From positions 976,501 to 1,040,500 of the forward strand of contig NW_018344271.1 of assembly GCF_002099425.1 (NCBI RefSeq): a DNA stretch of 64,000 nucleotides, given 5' to 3'. Under the pieces are notes generated by a model. The model had not been told where the DNA came from. It saw only the letters and a list, made by a program, of their open reading frames with translations, and ran no database searches. Within the stretch, counting starts at the first letter, position 1, and each line of letters starts with the position of its first letter. Positions 1-11,344 of the stretch are shown in pieces. Source of the DNA: Phascolarctos cinereus. Its lineage: Eukaryota > Chordata > Mammalia > Diprotodontia > Phascolarctidae. The position numbers and the translations under genes were made by a program.

Positions 1-600
1 GCAATTCCCAGCCTTTAAGGCTTACACATGTGAGTCAGTACAATCGTGTCATTTTATAACTACGTACTGCTCCTGGTGTTCTTCCTGCTCACAGCAGCTT
101 TTCACACAGAAGCTTACTGTAGCCTTTTGTGAGGCAGCGAGGTGCTCTTTCTGTTACCCCACAGTCCTTCTCTACCACGTGAATATACTGGTTTTGAATA
201 GTTCTAAATGGCCAGACCAGAGGAAATCAAAGGAAACTCCAAAGAGGGCCAGTATCGGTTCAATATAATAATTATATAATATGAAGCAAAATAATGTAAA
301 GAATTAATTCTTTTGAGGTTTGGTTCCTATGAAAAATAGCTAAAGAACTCTCTTCCACAAATTGGAAACACTTAGGAAAAGGCTGCAGTGACTTGCACTG
401 AATGTGGGTTTCTGCTTCTCTGCAATGGCCAAGTGATAATTATCTAGGCATGTTTAGATAGAGAACAAGAGGAAAGACAGAGTTTGGGGAGAGCATATTT
501 CAAGGGTTCAGAGAGGAGATAAGTCAGATCCCGGTGGGGAATTCAGCCCAAAACGCTCAATGAAATTCTCAGAAAACAAAGAAACGCTTCTGATACAAAG
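1..600. other. No gene or repeat recognised
   Basis: AT-rich sequence without a long open frame, splice-like exon or recognisable transposon motif. It lies on the downstream side of unit A, so it may be intron between unit A's KRAB-B exon and an off-window finger exon. Confidence 0.4.
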
Positions 601-745
601 GCAGCAAAGTGGTGAGAGCACTTCAGACCCTACAGGTGACTCAGGAACGTCACGTCATCGCTACGTGCCTCAGTCTCCTTCTCTGTAGAATGAGGGGATG
701 AAACTTGACAGCTCTAAGCTCCCTGCCAGTTCTAAATCTGGTACC
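601..745 (+). mobile_element. MIR-like SINE, 3' half
   Basis: The string reading like 'cctcagtctccttctctgta' followed by 'gaatgagggg' and a pyrimidine-rich 'gccagttctaaatctg' tail matches the 3' half of a mammalian tRNA-derived CORE SINE. The 5' tRNA-like part is missing or unrecognisable. Confidence 0.45.
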
Positions 746-861
746 ACGTGAAAAAGGAACTTTGTCCAAACAGACCCATGGATGCACAGAGCAGCCGGGG
801 ACCCTCAGGGAAGAGTAGAAGACAGGCACGGAAGACAGATGCAAGGAGAATGGGAAGGGAA

Positions 862-1029
862 TAAGCACTTATCTATCACCTCACCACATGCCAGGCATCG
901 TACTAAACGCTTTACAAACACAGTTTGATCCTCTCAACAGCCCCCCAAGAGAGGTGCTGCTGTGACTCCCCTTTACAGTTGAGGCAGACAGTGGTTAAGC
1001 GACTGAACACAGATTTGGTGCTCTGACCA
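862..1029 (-). mobile_element. MIR/Ther-1-type SINE, antisense
   Basis: Reads as the reverse complement of the MIR 3' region: 'catgccaggcatcgtacta', 'cgctttacaaacacag', 'gatcctc' and 'tttacagttgaggcagac'. Strongly diverged, so an ancient copy. Confidence 0.65.
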
Positions 1030-1031
1030 CT

Positions 1032-1283
1032 GTGCTTTTGTTGTTCAGTCATCTCAGTTGCGTCTGACTCTTTACGACTGCATCTAGTATTTTCCTGGCA
1101 AAGATACTGCAGTAGTTTGCTATTTCCTTCTTCAGGTCAGTTTTTACAGATGAGGCAGAGTTAAGTGACTTACCCAGGGTCACACAGCTAGTAAGTGTCT
1201 CAGGCTGATCTGAACTCAAGAAGGTGAGTCTTCCTGAATTGAGGCCCAGCACTCTATGCACTCTGGTGCCACCTAGATGCCCA
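1032..1283 (-). mobile_element. Mar1-like CORE SINE with RTE-type tail
   Basis: On the minus strand the element starts with a 'ctaggtggcaccagagtgca' head, passes through the CORE 'ctagctgtgtgaccctggg' and ends in a tail resembling the BovB/RTE 3' end ('agagtcagacgcaactgaga'). SINEs that borrowed an RTE tail are a marsupial hallmark, which makes this one of the best taxonomic clues in the window. Confidence 0.75.
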
Positions 1284-1289
1284 CATCCA

Positions 1290-1600
1290 CCATGCTACCC
1301 AGGTGTAGATAAAATACAAAAACATCATAATGTCCTGAAAGAGTGATGTTAGGATTGTTAAAGTCTGGAATGAGCCGAGGCTGGTGAAGAAAGCTAAACT
1401 TACAAAAAGGAGAAGGTTTTTTGCATTAGGAGGTAAAAGAGGAGGCTCAACGCATGAATTACAGACTTCTCAGAGATGAAAGAGATTGCAGCCATCATAC
1501 TGCCCAACCCAAACCTGAAAATAAATCCCCTCTTTAAGCAGCCTGGGCAATCAATCACTCAGTTATTGCTCTACGACTCCCGATGAAGTGGGACTCACTG
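1290..1600. other. No gene recognised
   Basis: No convincing coding exon, SINE or LINE signature. It grades into the CR1/L3-like relic to the right. Confidence 0.35.
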
Positions 1601-2660
1601 TGCTGCCTCCACAGGCAGCCAATTCCACTTTGGAACCTGACCATAAGGGCTCTTCCCCAAGATCAAGCCTCAGAGCCTTCCTAAGCCCCAGTGGCTCCCG
1701 ATCATGCCCGACTTCAAGCGGAACAAACTGACCTCTTCTCTACAAAGCAGCCTTTAGATCACTGAAAAGTTCTCATCTTTCCCAAGTCTTTTTTTCTCTG
1801 GGCTGAGGCATCCCTAGCTCCTTTACTTGGTCTCCCTATTGCATGGCCTTGCCATGCTCTTCCTCATACCATGGGTCCTCCACTGGACAGTCTCCATTGC
1901 ATCATAACCCTTGCTGAAGCTCATTGCCCAGAATTAAACATAATATTCCAGATATGGCATGACAAAGGCAGACTACAGTTGGAGCATTACCTCTGCATCT
2001 CCAGAAGCTATGCCTCTTACAGGTCACGTGAGATTTCTTGTCTGCCATACAAGTGTTCATTCACATTGAGCATGCAGTTGACCAAAATCCGTAGATCTTT
2101 CTCAAAGTACTATCAACTCTCATCTCGTACAGCTTGTACTTGCAAAGTTAAATTCTTGGCCCCAAGTATAAGACTTTAAGATTTAGCCCTTTTAAATTTC
2201 ATTTTATTAGATTCAGCCCAATATCTGTCAAGACCTCTTCCTATCATTCAGTGTGTTAACTATCTTTCTTAGCTTTGGGTTATATGGAAATTTAATAAAC
2301 TAGCTATCTGCCTTTATCCAAGTCACTGATAATAACTGTCAAACAGCCAGGGCCCAGCACAGATCTTGGGGGGCTACACCAGAAGCTTTCCTCTAACCTG
2401 ACCTTGAAGCTTCAATGAGTACTTTGAGTCCAGTCACTAAGCCAGTCCTGAATCCCATCTAAATGTGCTATCATCTGACCCTCCAGGTCATCTCACGAGA
2501 GGAGTATGACACACTGCATCCACTGCTTGGCTAAAATGTCAATGAACCAAATCTGCAGCATTCCCTCCACCATCGGGTCAGTAACCCTGTCAAAAAGTGA
2601 ATGTGTGGAGAACAAGAGAGAGTATGCTCTTCATCAAGCCAGGTTGGCTTTTTGTGACCA
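1600..2660. mobile_element. CR1/L3-like LINE relic
   Basis: Contains the order of phrases typical of old CR1/L3 3' regions: 'cagaattaaacataatattc' (compare 'cccagaactgaacacaatactc'), 'ccagggcccagcacagatc', 'ggggggctacacc' and 'tgtcaaaaagtgaatg'. No frame is open. Family and orientation are inferred from remembered consensus features and need a repeat-library search. Confidence 0.5.
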
Positions 2661-2679
2661 CCTCTTTCCTTCAAAAAAA

Positions 2680-2948
2680 ATTTCTGAATTTAAGTACAAA
2701 AAGACAAAAAGGAAACATTTCTACATACACAGGCCAACACAAAATGAAGATTCAAGATGGAACCATGAATTGCCATTTCATACTGTATACTTAAAAAACA
2801 ACCTATGTAATAAATACCAAACACATTGTTTTCAAAGCTACCCTGCTTTTCTGCGCCCCCTTCTGAGTTTTCTTTTGTTCTCTGCTATGCATGTTTTATT
2901 TTTTTCTCCCTCCCTCCCCACACTAGAGAAGGTCACCATTAGACACAG

Positions 2949-3009
<61 letters not shown>

Positions 3010-3270
3010 AAGCCATATTATATATACTTCTATTTATCAATTCTTTCTCTGGAGGTGGATAGCATTTCCCTTCACAGTTCTTTTGTAGTTGATTTGAGTA
3101 TTTATAATATTCAAAATAACATAAATAAGTTGTTCACAGTTATTCTTTGAACAATATTGCTATTACTGTATACAACATTCCTTAGTCCTGTTTCATTATT
3201 TCATGCAAGTCTTTCCATGTCTTTCTAAAATTAACCAGCACATCATTTTTTTTACATTCATTTTAAATCT
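2680..3270 (-). mobile_element. L1 3' UTR fragment
   Basis: Antisense L1 3' UTR phrases ('ctttctctggaggtggatag', 'tattgctattactgtataca') resemble those at 3380-3530. The fragment contains a long (TG)n tract and no coding potential. Confidence 0.6.
2947..3007. repeat. (TG)n microsatellite
   Basis: About 55 bp of near-perfect TG preceded by a short (TA)n run, lying inside an L1 fragment. An open frame across it encodes only a Val-Cys repeat and is not a gene. Confidence 0.97.
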
Positions 3271-3790
3271 ATTTTCATATTAGTCATATTGTAAAGAAGA
3301 ATTAGAACCAATGGGAAAACCATGAGAAAGAAGAAACAAAAAGAGAAAGCAAATAATATGCTTCAACCTGCATTCAGACTCTATAGTTCTTTCTCTGGAT
3401 GTGGATGGCATTTTCCATCATGAGTCTTTTGGAACTGTCTTAGATCCTTGCATTGCTGAAATAAGCCAAGTCTATGAAAGTTAGTCATGCACATTGTGGC
3501 TGTTACTGTGTACAATATTCTCCTGGTTCTGCTCACTTCACTGAGCATCAGATCAGATATGTCTTTCCCGGTTTTTCTGAAGTCCGGCTGCTCATCATTT
3601 CTTATAGCACAATAGTATTCCATTACATTCACATACCACAACTTGTTCAGCCATTCCCCAATTGATGGGCATTCCCTCAATTTCAATTCTTTGCCACCAC
3701 AAAAAGAGCTACCATAAATATTTTTGTATATGCAGATCCTTTTCCCATATTTATGATCTCTTTGGGATACAGACCTAGAAGTGGTATCAG
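3270..3790 (-). mobile_element. L1 ORF2 C-terminus and 3' UTR
   Basis: The minus strand encodes the L1 ORF2 C-terminal signature 'GEWLNKLWYVNVMEYYCAI' then 'SEVSRTRRILYTVTAT', followed by 3' UTR. It ends abruptly near 3790 where a second L1 fragment covering the same part of the element begins, so the two are separate insertions or a duplication. Confidence 0.85.
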
Positions 3791-4915
3791 CACATCATTT
3801 CTTATAGCATAGTAGCGTTCCATCACAATCATATATCACAACTGGTTTAGCCATTCCCCATTGATGGGCATTCCCTCAATTTCTAGTTCTTTGTCAACAC
3901 AAAGAAAGCTGCTTTAAATATTTTAGAACATAGTGTTTTCTTTTTCCTTTTTCCCTGATCACCTTGGGAAGCAGACCTACTAGTGGTACTTCTGGGTCAA
4001 AGGGTATATACACAGTTTTATAACTCTCTGGGCATAATTCCAGGTTGCTCTCCAAAATGGTTGGGTCAGTTCATGGTTTCACCAACAGTGTATTAATGTC
4101 CCAATTTTTCTACATCCCCTCAAACATTTGTCATTTTCCACTTCTATCATTTTAGCCAATCTGATAGGTTTGAAATATCTCAAAGTTGTTTTAATTTACA
4201 TTTCTCTAATCAATAATGATTTAGAGCATTTTTACATGACTATATATAACTTTGATTTCTTTATCCAAAAACTGCCTGTTCATATCCTTTGACCATTTCT
4301 CATTTGTGGAAAGACTCATATTATTATAAATTTGACAAAGTTCTCTATATAGTTGAGAAATGAGATCTTTATCTAGGAAACTGTCTATAAAATCCCCCCC
4401 TCCATTTTCTGCATTCTTTCTAATCTTGACCACATTTATTTGTAAAAAACCTTTTTAACTTAACTGATCAAAATTACCCACTTCACACCTCACAATTTTC
4501 TTTATTGTATTTATTTGTAAAGTCTTCTCTTATCCATAAGTCTGCTAGGTAATATGTTCCATGTCCTTCTAATTTTCTGATGTTATTTCCCTTTATATCT
4601 AGGTTGTGTATCCATTTTGACCATATCTTGGTAAGTGGTGTAAGATACTGGTCAATGGCAGACTGCTTTCCAGTTTTCCCAACAATTTTTCACCAAATAA
4701 TAAATTCTCATCCCAAAAGCTTAAATCTTTACATTTGTCAAACACAAGGCTACTACAATTATTTAGTACTATGTATTGTATATCTATTTTATGCCACTGA
4801 TCTAACTTTGCATTTCTTAGACAGTACCATGTAGCCTTATCATCTAGTTTAAGACCTGGTACTACCACATCTACTCTCTCACAGCTCTGTTGGCTGGTCT
4901 CTATCTTCCTTTGAA
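3790..4915 (-). mobile_element. L1 ORF2 C-terminal fragment (second copy)
   Basis: Starts again with antisense ORF2 C-terminal sequence ('cattccccattgatgggcat') and continues about 1.1 kb upstream in the element, through the region equivalent to 'LDKDLISQLYRELCQIYNN'. Frames are interrupted. Confidence 0.8.
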
Positions 4916-5029
4916 GAACAGCTCTGTTGAGTTATGTAAATGGTAGTTGCCACATACACATACAGGGAGCTCAATGGTCAGAGAAGGGAGTTCTGGTCTG
5001 CGAAATCACTATTAAGAACTAGAATTTAC

Positions 5030-5235
5030 ACAGTGCCCTAACATTGGCATCGCACTTTACAAACATCACACTTGATCCTCACAATTCTGGGAGAACGGTG
5101 CTGTTATTTCCAAGGAAACTGAAGCAGTGAAAGGCTGTGACTTGCCCAGGGTCAAAGAGCCAGCACGTGTCTGAGGCTGTATTTGAACTCAGGTCTTCCT
5201 GCCTCCAGGTCAGGGCTGTGACACCCAGCTTCCTC
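5030..5235 (-). mobile_element. MIR-type SINE, antisense
   Basis: Shows the reversed MIR order: 'gcactttacaaac', 'ttgatcctcacaa', 'gtgacttgcccagggtcaaa' and 'gaactcaggtcttcctgcct'. Old and diverged. Confidence 0.65.
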
Positions 5236-6710
5236 CGTGAGTGAAGCCACGGAGCAGTCCACTGACAGGCCCTTTTCAGCAGCAACAGTCATTTAATCAA
5301 GTCAAGAAGCATTCCTAATGGTAGTACTCATTTCATTCCAGTTATCAAAGCCAAGGGATGGGAGGAGGAAGGGAGGGAATGTTTACAGCAGCAGGGTGGG
5401 AAGTGGCGCAGTGAAAAGTGAGTGGTGCAGTCCCGAGGAGCGCTAGGCTTTTCCTGGGTCGGGGGGACTTCTGGAGGGGATGGGGCAGAAAATGAGGGCA
5501 GCAGCCGCTTTGCTTTTGTCTTGGTACTCTCAGTACCTATTAAATGACTCAGTGTGTATTAAATAGGTACCACATAGCTTTTGATTTTACCTATTTTGTT
5601 CCTTTTGAAAAAAGCTATTCCCATTGGGGTAAGGAAGCAGGTCAGTCAATGCCATATCGGCCGTGGGAAGTCAGGTGACTTGCTCATATCTCAGACAGGA
5701 CCCTGTTCTAGCCATGGATTTCAACATTATCTACTGATCTCAAATTTGCCTCCTTGCATTAGGAACTCATCTGCTTTTGTCAAGAGACATTGCCCTTTCA
5801 TCAACTGACCTCTGAGGCCACAGATTTTGTCGCTGGGGGTGTTGTGGGCTCCACAGGAAAGTCAGGAAGTGGCTGTCAGACCGATGATTCTGAGGAGGGA
5901 TGGCCTTCATCTAGACCATGTCCTATCACACGACTTGGAAAGACAAGAGGGCTCCTTGATGTCAGGTCAACAGAGGGCGCTGCAGGGTCACTCTTCTCTT
6001 CTCCAACCATCCAGGGTGACCTCCCACTTGAGGCACGGGCATGTACACACCAGCAGGCCTCAGAGTACAACGTGCTAAATTTCCCTGAGCCATCCAATGC
6101 GTCACTTCAGTTACAGAGGTCTCAAGGAGATGGCTTCCTCACAGAAGTGAGCATGGCCTTCTCTAATCTTTTTCTTGTTTCCTCCTTGGAGCACTTCTCT
6201 TGTGATTTCCAGGCAAACTTCCTCTCCTTAAGAATATGAAGAGGCCCACCAGCTTTCGGTACAAACCTCCCACAGTGGGCCGCAGTCCTGGGAGAAGTAA
6301 GAGTTCAAGTCCTGTGGGCGTTCTCGGGAGATCTCTTGGCCAGCCCTCTGCCTGGCTCTAAGATGGGATCAGGTCTTCCCAGAAGCAGTGAGAGCTCCTA
6401 GCAGATATCACCCTCAGAAAACCAGAGGACACTGTCCTCGGAGAGGCAGAAAGTCTGGAAATACTCAACAACATTTTTAAGGATCACTAAACAATGAGTC
6501 GACCTTAAGATGAGCCAAGCAAGAATGAAAAAATTATTAATTAAAAGACATAAAGGGAAAATGCCAGAAATGTACTAGAATAACACAGAGTAAGAACAAA
6601 AGCTAACCTAGGATTTTCTCAAGTACAATATAAATGGATAAAAACAGGCCAAAGGATTCAAAGAAAGAAAACAAACTGCTCTCTGCCCCTCTCAGCGACC
6701 ACCACAACAA
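5236..6710. other. No gene recognised
   Basis: Open frames up to 149 codons occur, but they overlap on both strands, lack family signatures and show no supporting splice context. A CTCF-like site at 5964-5983 is the only feature that stands out. The part after 6470 is A-rich and may be decayed L1. Confidence 0.35.
5964..5983 (+). promoter_or_regulatory. Candidate CTCF site
   Basis: 'aggtcaacagagggcgctgc' matches the CTCF core (C-A/C-ACAGAGGGCGCT) with little deviation. Occupancy cannot be judged from sequence. Confidence 0.5.
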
Positions 6711-6714
6711 AGGA

Positions 6715-7030
6715 GCATGAGACGAAACCAGTCCATCGACAAGTATTTATTCAACACCTGCCACATGCCAGGTCCTGTGCTACCAAGAAGCAGCGCACAC
6801 CCCCAAGGAGCTGATGTTCTATGGAGGGAGACACCATGGACAGAGGAAAAGGCAAAACCAGCACAAGGGAAATTCTGCTGGGGGGGCGGAGGCACAAAAA
6901 TTAGGTGGGGTGTGGAGAGATCAGGGAGGGCTTCATGTAGGAGAAAACAAGAGATCCTAAGAGGCAGAGAGGAGGAGGAGGAGGAGGAGCATTCCAGGCA
7001 GAGGGGACAGACTGCACATGATCAAAAGAA
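6715..7030 (-). mobile_element. L2/MIR-like fragment, antisense
   Basis: 'caagtatttattcaacacct' and 'catgccaggtcctgtgct' are reversed L2/MIR tail phrases. Further on, 'agcattccaggcagagggga' is the antisense of the L2 pre-tail region. A short (GGA)n run lies at 6970-6990. Confidence 0.55.
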
Positions 7031-7400
7031 GAGCCCAGACGTTATCTGTGAAGAAACTATCAAGGAAAACCGCCTTGATGTTCTAGAACCAGAGGGTAAA
7101 ATGGACATTGAAAGAATCCACCGATCACCTCCTGGAAGAGATCGCCAAAGGAAACTCCCAGGAATACTGTAGCCTAATTCCAGAGTTCCCAGGTCAAGGA
7201 GAAAGTACTGCAAGCCCCTGGAAAGACACAATTCAAGTAGTGTGGAAACACAGCAGGATAACACAAGCTTTAGCAGTTTCTACATTAAAGGGGGGGGGCT
7301 TGGAATATGACATTCTGGAGGGCAAAAGAGCTAGGATTACCACCAAGAATCACCCACCAGCAAAATCAAGTACAAACTAATGTCAACAGATTAGCACTCT
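7030..7400 (+). mobile_element. L1 ORF1 C-terminal fragment
   Basis: Conceptual frames read 'EPEGKMDIERIHRSPP' and then pieces resembling the ORF1p RNA-binding C-terminal domain. The same region in better condition is found at 59680-59960. The reading frame is interrupted several times. Confidence 0.75.
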
Positions 7401-7474
7401 TCTCTGAGCAGGAACAGTTTGTTGCTAACCTGGAGGGAAAGCTGAGCCAACACACAGCTGGGCGGAAAAGGAGT

Positions 7475-8525
7475 GGGCAGCTTCCAGAGATTTGGTGGAC
7501 AGCACTGCATCTGCTCATCTGGGTCACAACACTTGCAAACATCAAGACTGGTTTGACAAACATGATGAGGAAATTCAGAAACTGCTAAATGAAAAATGAA
7601 AACTCCACAGAGTTTACCAGCAGGATAGTTCATCTGCCTCTACAGAAGTTTAACTCTATCAAAAGTATAAGGAAAGCTTAGAGAGATGCAGGACTCTTGG
7701 CTCAGTAAGAAGGCAGATGGCATTTAGTTTTATGCTGATAATAATAATCCAAAATGCTCTTATGATGCCCCAAAGGCTATTCATGGGCCAAGGACCTCAG
7801 GCGCATCTCCACTGCTCAGTGCTGATGGAGCCATGTCGATTAGTGATAAGGACACGATCCTGGAGAGATGGGCTGAACACTTCCATAGACCATCATCAAT
7901 CAATGCTGAAGCCACTGACTGCATACCTTAGATTGAAGTCAATCCCTCCCTAGCTGAAGGTCCAACAAAAAAAGGGTCTGCATTCCATCAGGCTCCTCCC
8001 ATGTAAAATGTCTGGTGCTGATTCTATTCCAAGGCAGGGGGTGCACTCTTCATACAAACCTGCCGGAAATGTTCTGGGCTACATGGCAAGAGGGATTTAT
8101 CTCCCAGGAGTTCAAGGGTATCTTCATTATTCACCTGTACAAAGGAAAGGGAAATACATTGTCCTGTGACAATCTGGCATGATTCTTGCCAGGGTCCTCC
8201 TTAACAGGCTGATCCTTTGCCAGTGTGGCTTCAGAAAGGGCCAAGAACAGCCAATATGGTGTTTGCTGCCCAACAACTCCCAGAGAAATGCCAGAAGCAG
8301 TACAGAGTCTATATACAAAATTGTGGATCTGACCAAGACCTTTAATTCTGTCAATCATGAGGGGTTGTGGAAGATCATGGCAAGATTGGGCTGCCTGGAG
8401 AAGTTAATCAGCATTGCAGGTCAGTGCCATGACGGCGTGTTTGCACTGGTTCTCGATAATGGACGATGCTCTCGTGCTTTCCCAGTCACCAACGGAGAGA
8501 AGCAGGGCTGTGTGCGTGCGTTCAG
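7475..8525 (+). mobile_element. Non-L1, non-L2 LINE reverse transcriptase fragment
   Basis: Frames encode in order 'KHQDWFDKHDEEIQKLLNEK', 'LLSADGAMSISDKDTILER', 'WAEHF', 'FKGIFIIHLYKGKGN', 'CGFRKG', 'DLTKTFNSVNHEGLWKIMA' and 'PVTNGEKQGCV'. This is the linker through RT motif A and the GxKQG motif of a vertebrate endonuclease-RT non-LTR element common in reptile and fish genomes. I cannot assign the clade (RTE- or CR1-related). There are several frame breaks, so it is dead. The following part of the element is found inverted at 8525-8835. Confidence 0.75.
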
Positions 8526-8835
8526 GATGCGTAGAGAGAAGACGGACCACGCTCTGAGGAGGAGGCACTGCTAGTGCGGGCTCACTGATAAAGTGCTCAT
8601 GAGGGAGGCGGGACTTAGCTGGATCTTGAGGGAAGGGAAGGGGCATCTCGGCTTCAGAGGCTGCACTGAGTGCACAATCATCTGCAAACAAAAAGTCACG
8701 CACCAACTCTCCCTCCACTTTGGTCTTTGCTTGGAGCCTTTTCAAGTTAGATAACATACTAGCGTGGCGTAGCTGACCATGATGCCATTTTTGTCCTCAC
8801 TGAAAGTGTTCAATGACATTGCTGACAACATCGTG
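8525..8835 (-). mobile_element. Inverted continuation of the same LINE RT
   Basis: On the minus strand it reads 'MLSAMSLNTFSEDKNG', then 'LSNLKRLQAKTKVEGELV' and 'DFLFADDCALSAASEAEMP', containing the FADD catalytic box. In the intact family this stretch directly follows QGCV, where the plus-strand part stops. One frame change lies between the first two pieces. Confidence 0.75.
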
Positions 8836-8892
8836 CTAACACCATGGGAGCATGCGGGGAGATGCCGTGGTCTCTCTCGTCAGACTGAGGGC

Positions 8893-8975
8893 GCCCTCAG
8901 AGCAGGGGCTGGTCCACGGTCCTCAGCACAGTGCTTGGCACAGCAGGTCTTAATAAGTGCCTCTTGAAAGGACTC
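8893..8975 (+). mobile_element. L2 3'-end fragment
   Basis: 'cagcacagtgcttggcacag' then 'aataagtgcctcttga' is the diagnostic L2 3' terminus. Confidence 0.6.
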
Positions 8976-9054
8976 CTTCAACCAAAAGAAGGTCTAGGAG
9001 AACTGAGGGGCAGTCTGGCAGAAAACAGGAGGAAACCAGCCTGAGATGCTGTGT

Positions 9055-9300
9055 AACCTCGAGGCAGCCAGATGGGCCTAGAATCAGGATGACCTGGGTT
9101 CAAATCTGGCCTCAGATGCTTCCTAGCTGTGTGACTTTGGGCGAGTCACTTACCCACTGTCTGCCTCAGCTTCCTCATATGTAAAATGAAGACATTAACA
9201 GCACTTACCCAGCAGGTTTGTTGTGAGGGTCTGTGTAGAACACCGTGAACACCCCGAAAGTTCTATGTAAATGGGAGCTATCATTATTATTACAACACAC
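9055..9300 (+). mobile_element. MIR/Mar-type CORE SINE
   Basis: Nearly full length: tRNA-like head 'gaggcagccagatggg', CORE 'ctagctgtgtgactttggg', 'cctcagcttcctcatatgta' and a 3' part ending 'atgggagctatcattattat'. Confidence 0.75.
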
Positions 9301-9429
9301 TGAGACATGATGAGACGGTCGATCTAAATTCTGAAGGTGACATCATAAAAATACTAAAGATAAACAAGCAGAAAGAGCTTTCACAACTATAATTAGTCGT
9401 CACCAAGCAACAGACAGATGAGGATCACA

Positions 9430-10260
9430 AAACACAAAACAAAAGGCCTTTGGAAATGATGAATGCTGGAGAGGATGTGGGAAATTGGAACACTGATGCA
9501 TTGCTGGTAGAGCTGTGAAGTGATCCAGCCATTCTGGAGAGCAACTTGGAGCTATGCCCAAAGGCCTATGAAGTTGTGCATACCCTTTGACCCAGCAATA
9601 GCACTTCTAGGTCTGTATCCCAAAGAGATCCTACAAATGGGAAAAGGACCCACACGTACAAAAATATTCGTAGCAGCTCTTTTTGTGGTGGCAAAGAATT
9701 GGAAACAGAGAGGATGCCCATCAACTGGGGGATGGCTGAACAAGTTGTGCTGTATGAATGTAATGGAATACTACTGTTCTGTAAAAAATGACGAGCAGGA
9801 TGCTCTCAGAAAAACCTGGGAAGGCTTGCATGAACACAGAGTGAAGTGAGCAGAACGCTATACACAGTTAAGAGCTACATCGTGGGATGACTGACTCTGA
9901 TAGACTTGGCTCTTCTCAGTGATACAAGGATCTAAGACAACTCCAAAAGTCTCATGATGGAAAATGCTATCCACACACAGAGAAAGAACCATGGGGTCTG
10001 AATGCAGATCGAAGCAGACTATTTTCTCTTTTTTTTGTTTTTTCTTTCTCATGATTTTCCCCTTTTGTTCTGATTCTTCTTTCACAACATGACTAATGTG
10101 GAAATGTTTAATATGATTGTACATGTATAGTTTATGTCAGACTGCATGCTATCTTGGGGAGGGGGAGGAGAGGGAGGGAGAAAAAATTTGGAATTCAAAA
10201 TTTTATAAAATTGAATGTTGAAAACTTAAAAAAATTCTTTGACAAAAATTCTTCAAATAA
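9430..10260 (+). mobile_element. L1 3' end (ORF2 C-terminus, 3' UTR, A-rich tail)
   Basis: An uninterrupted 109-codon stretch (9520-9849) reads 'IALLGLYPKEILQMGKGP', 'NWKQRGCPSTGGWLNKLCC' and 'NVMEYYCSVKNDEQ', the ORF2 C-terminus. The 3' UTR follows, with 'tcttggggagggggaggaga' and an A-rich end near 10250. It is 5'-truncated. Confidence 0.85.
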
Positions 10261-10284
10261 ATAAGTTCTGATTTTGACACTCAG

Positions 10285-10320
10285 GACCTAAAATAAATAA
10301 ATAAATAAATGAATAAATGA
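10285..10320. repeat. (AAAT)n simple repeat
   Basis: Five or more AAATA units with minor variation, separating two L1 fragments. Confidence 0.85.
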
Positions 10321-10329
10321 CTATAGTTG

Positions 10330-11000
10330 TTTTTTTTAAAAAGGCTTTTGCACAAAGACAATGTTGCTAGAAATAATGACAAATGGGAAAAATATTTCCT
10401 TCACGTACCTCTGATAAGCATCTATTATTCAAGATATATAAGTAAATGACAAAAATTTACAAGACCACGATCCACTTGGCAAATAAATGTCCGAAGGACA
10501 TGAACAAATGTTTTTGAAAAGAACTGTCAGTCTTACGAAAGACTGTCCCGCATCACTATTAAGAACAGTGAAAACTCCAAGGTTTCACAACACGATCAAA
10601 CACGGGATGGGAAGGGCCAGTGACGAAGGGCCCTTGGGAAGGCCGGCCCATGCTAACATTGGCAAAGCTGTGAAACGATCCCATAATTCTGAAAAAACGC
10701 AGGGCAATTACATGAGAAAAGTTACTATCGCTGACCCAGCAACGCCATTCCCCACAGGAGGCCCATACCCCAAGGTGGTCAAAGAAAAAGGTCCCTCTCT
10801 AACAAAATATGCTGAACTGCATGAACCTGAAAACCCAGGGCATGCCCAGCCATAGGAGCACCACCCTGGGCCACAATGGAAAAGGGCCCCAGTGACAGAG
10901 CCAGCAGGCACCACCACATGACAAAATCGGATCTTCAAAGAGCCAGACAAAGCACACTGTCATCAGGAAAACCAAGAAGGCAAGACCGGCAGAAAACAGG
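10330..11000 (+). mobile_element. Second L1 ORF2 C-terminal fragment
   Basis: 'ggcttttgcacaaagacaat' and 'catgaacaaatgtttttgaa' correspond to the same L1 region as 22015-22215. More diverged and frame-broken. The open frames over it are chance remnants. Confidence 0.6.
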
Positions 11001-11340
11001 ACAGGCACTGCCCACAGACCCCCGTCTTGTGTCAAGGTCCGACCACGGTGGACGCGGCCCCAATACGGGGGCTCATCCAGAGCGGGCAGGGCTGGCCTGT
11101 GAAGGCTACACCTCACTTTAGGGACACACAAAGTAATGACACCCCAGAACCCATACATAGAATGGGTGTGAGAATGGTGGATACCTGCCTCCCCACAGGA
11201 GCTGATGGACGGATGCGTGGTGTTCAAAGAGACAGAGAAAGGCTGGTGTGATCTGCATGCTGGTGCAGAGAGCACAGAAGCTGCGCACAGGAGGACAGTA
11301 ACGCTGACCCACAGGGACTAAGCGGCCTCCCCTGCCCAGC
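11000..11340. other. No gene recognised
   Basis: Possibly the decayed 3' UTR of the preceding L1, but no diagnostic phrase remains. Confidence 0.3.
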
Positions 11341-11344
11341 CCCC

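Noticed and set aside
2506-3150. 214-codon plus-strand ORF
   Set aside because: It spans the (TG)n microsatellite and antisense L1 3' UTR; it has no conserved domain.
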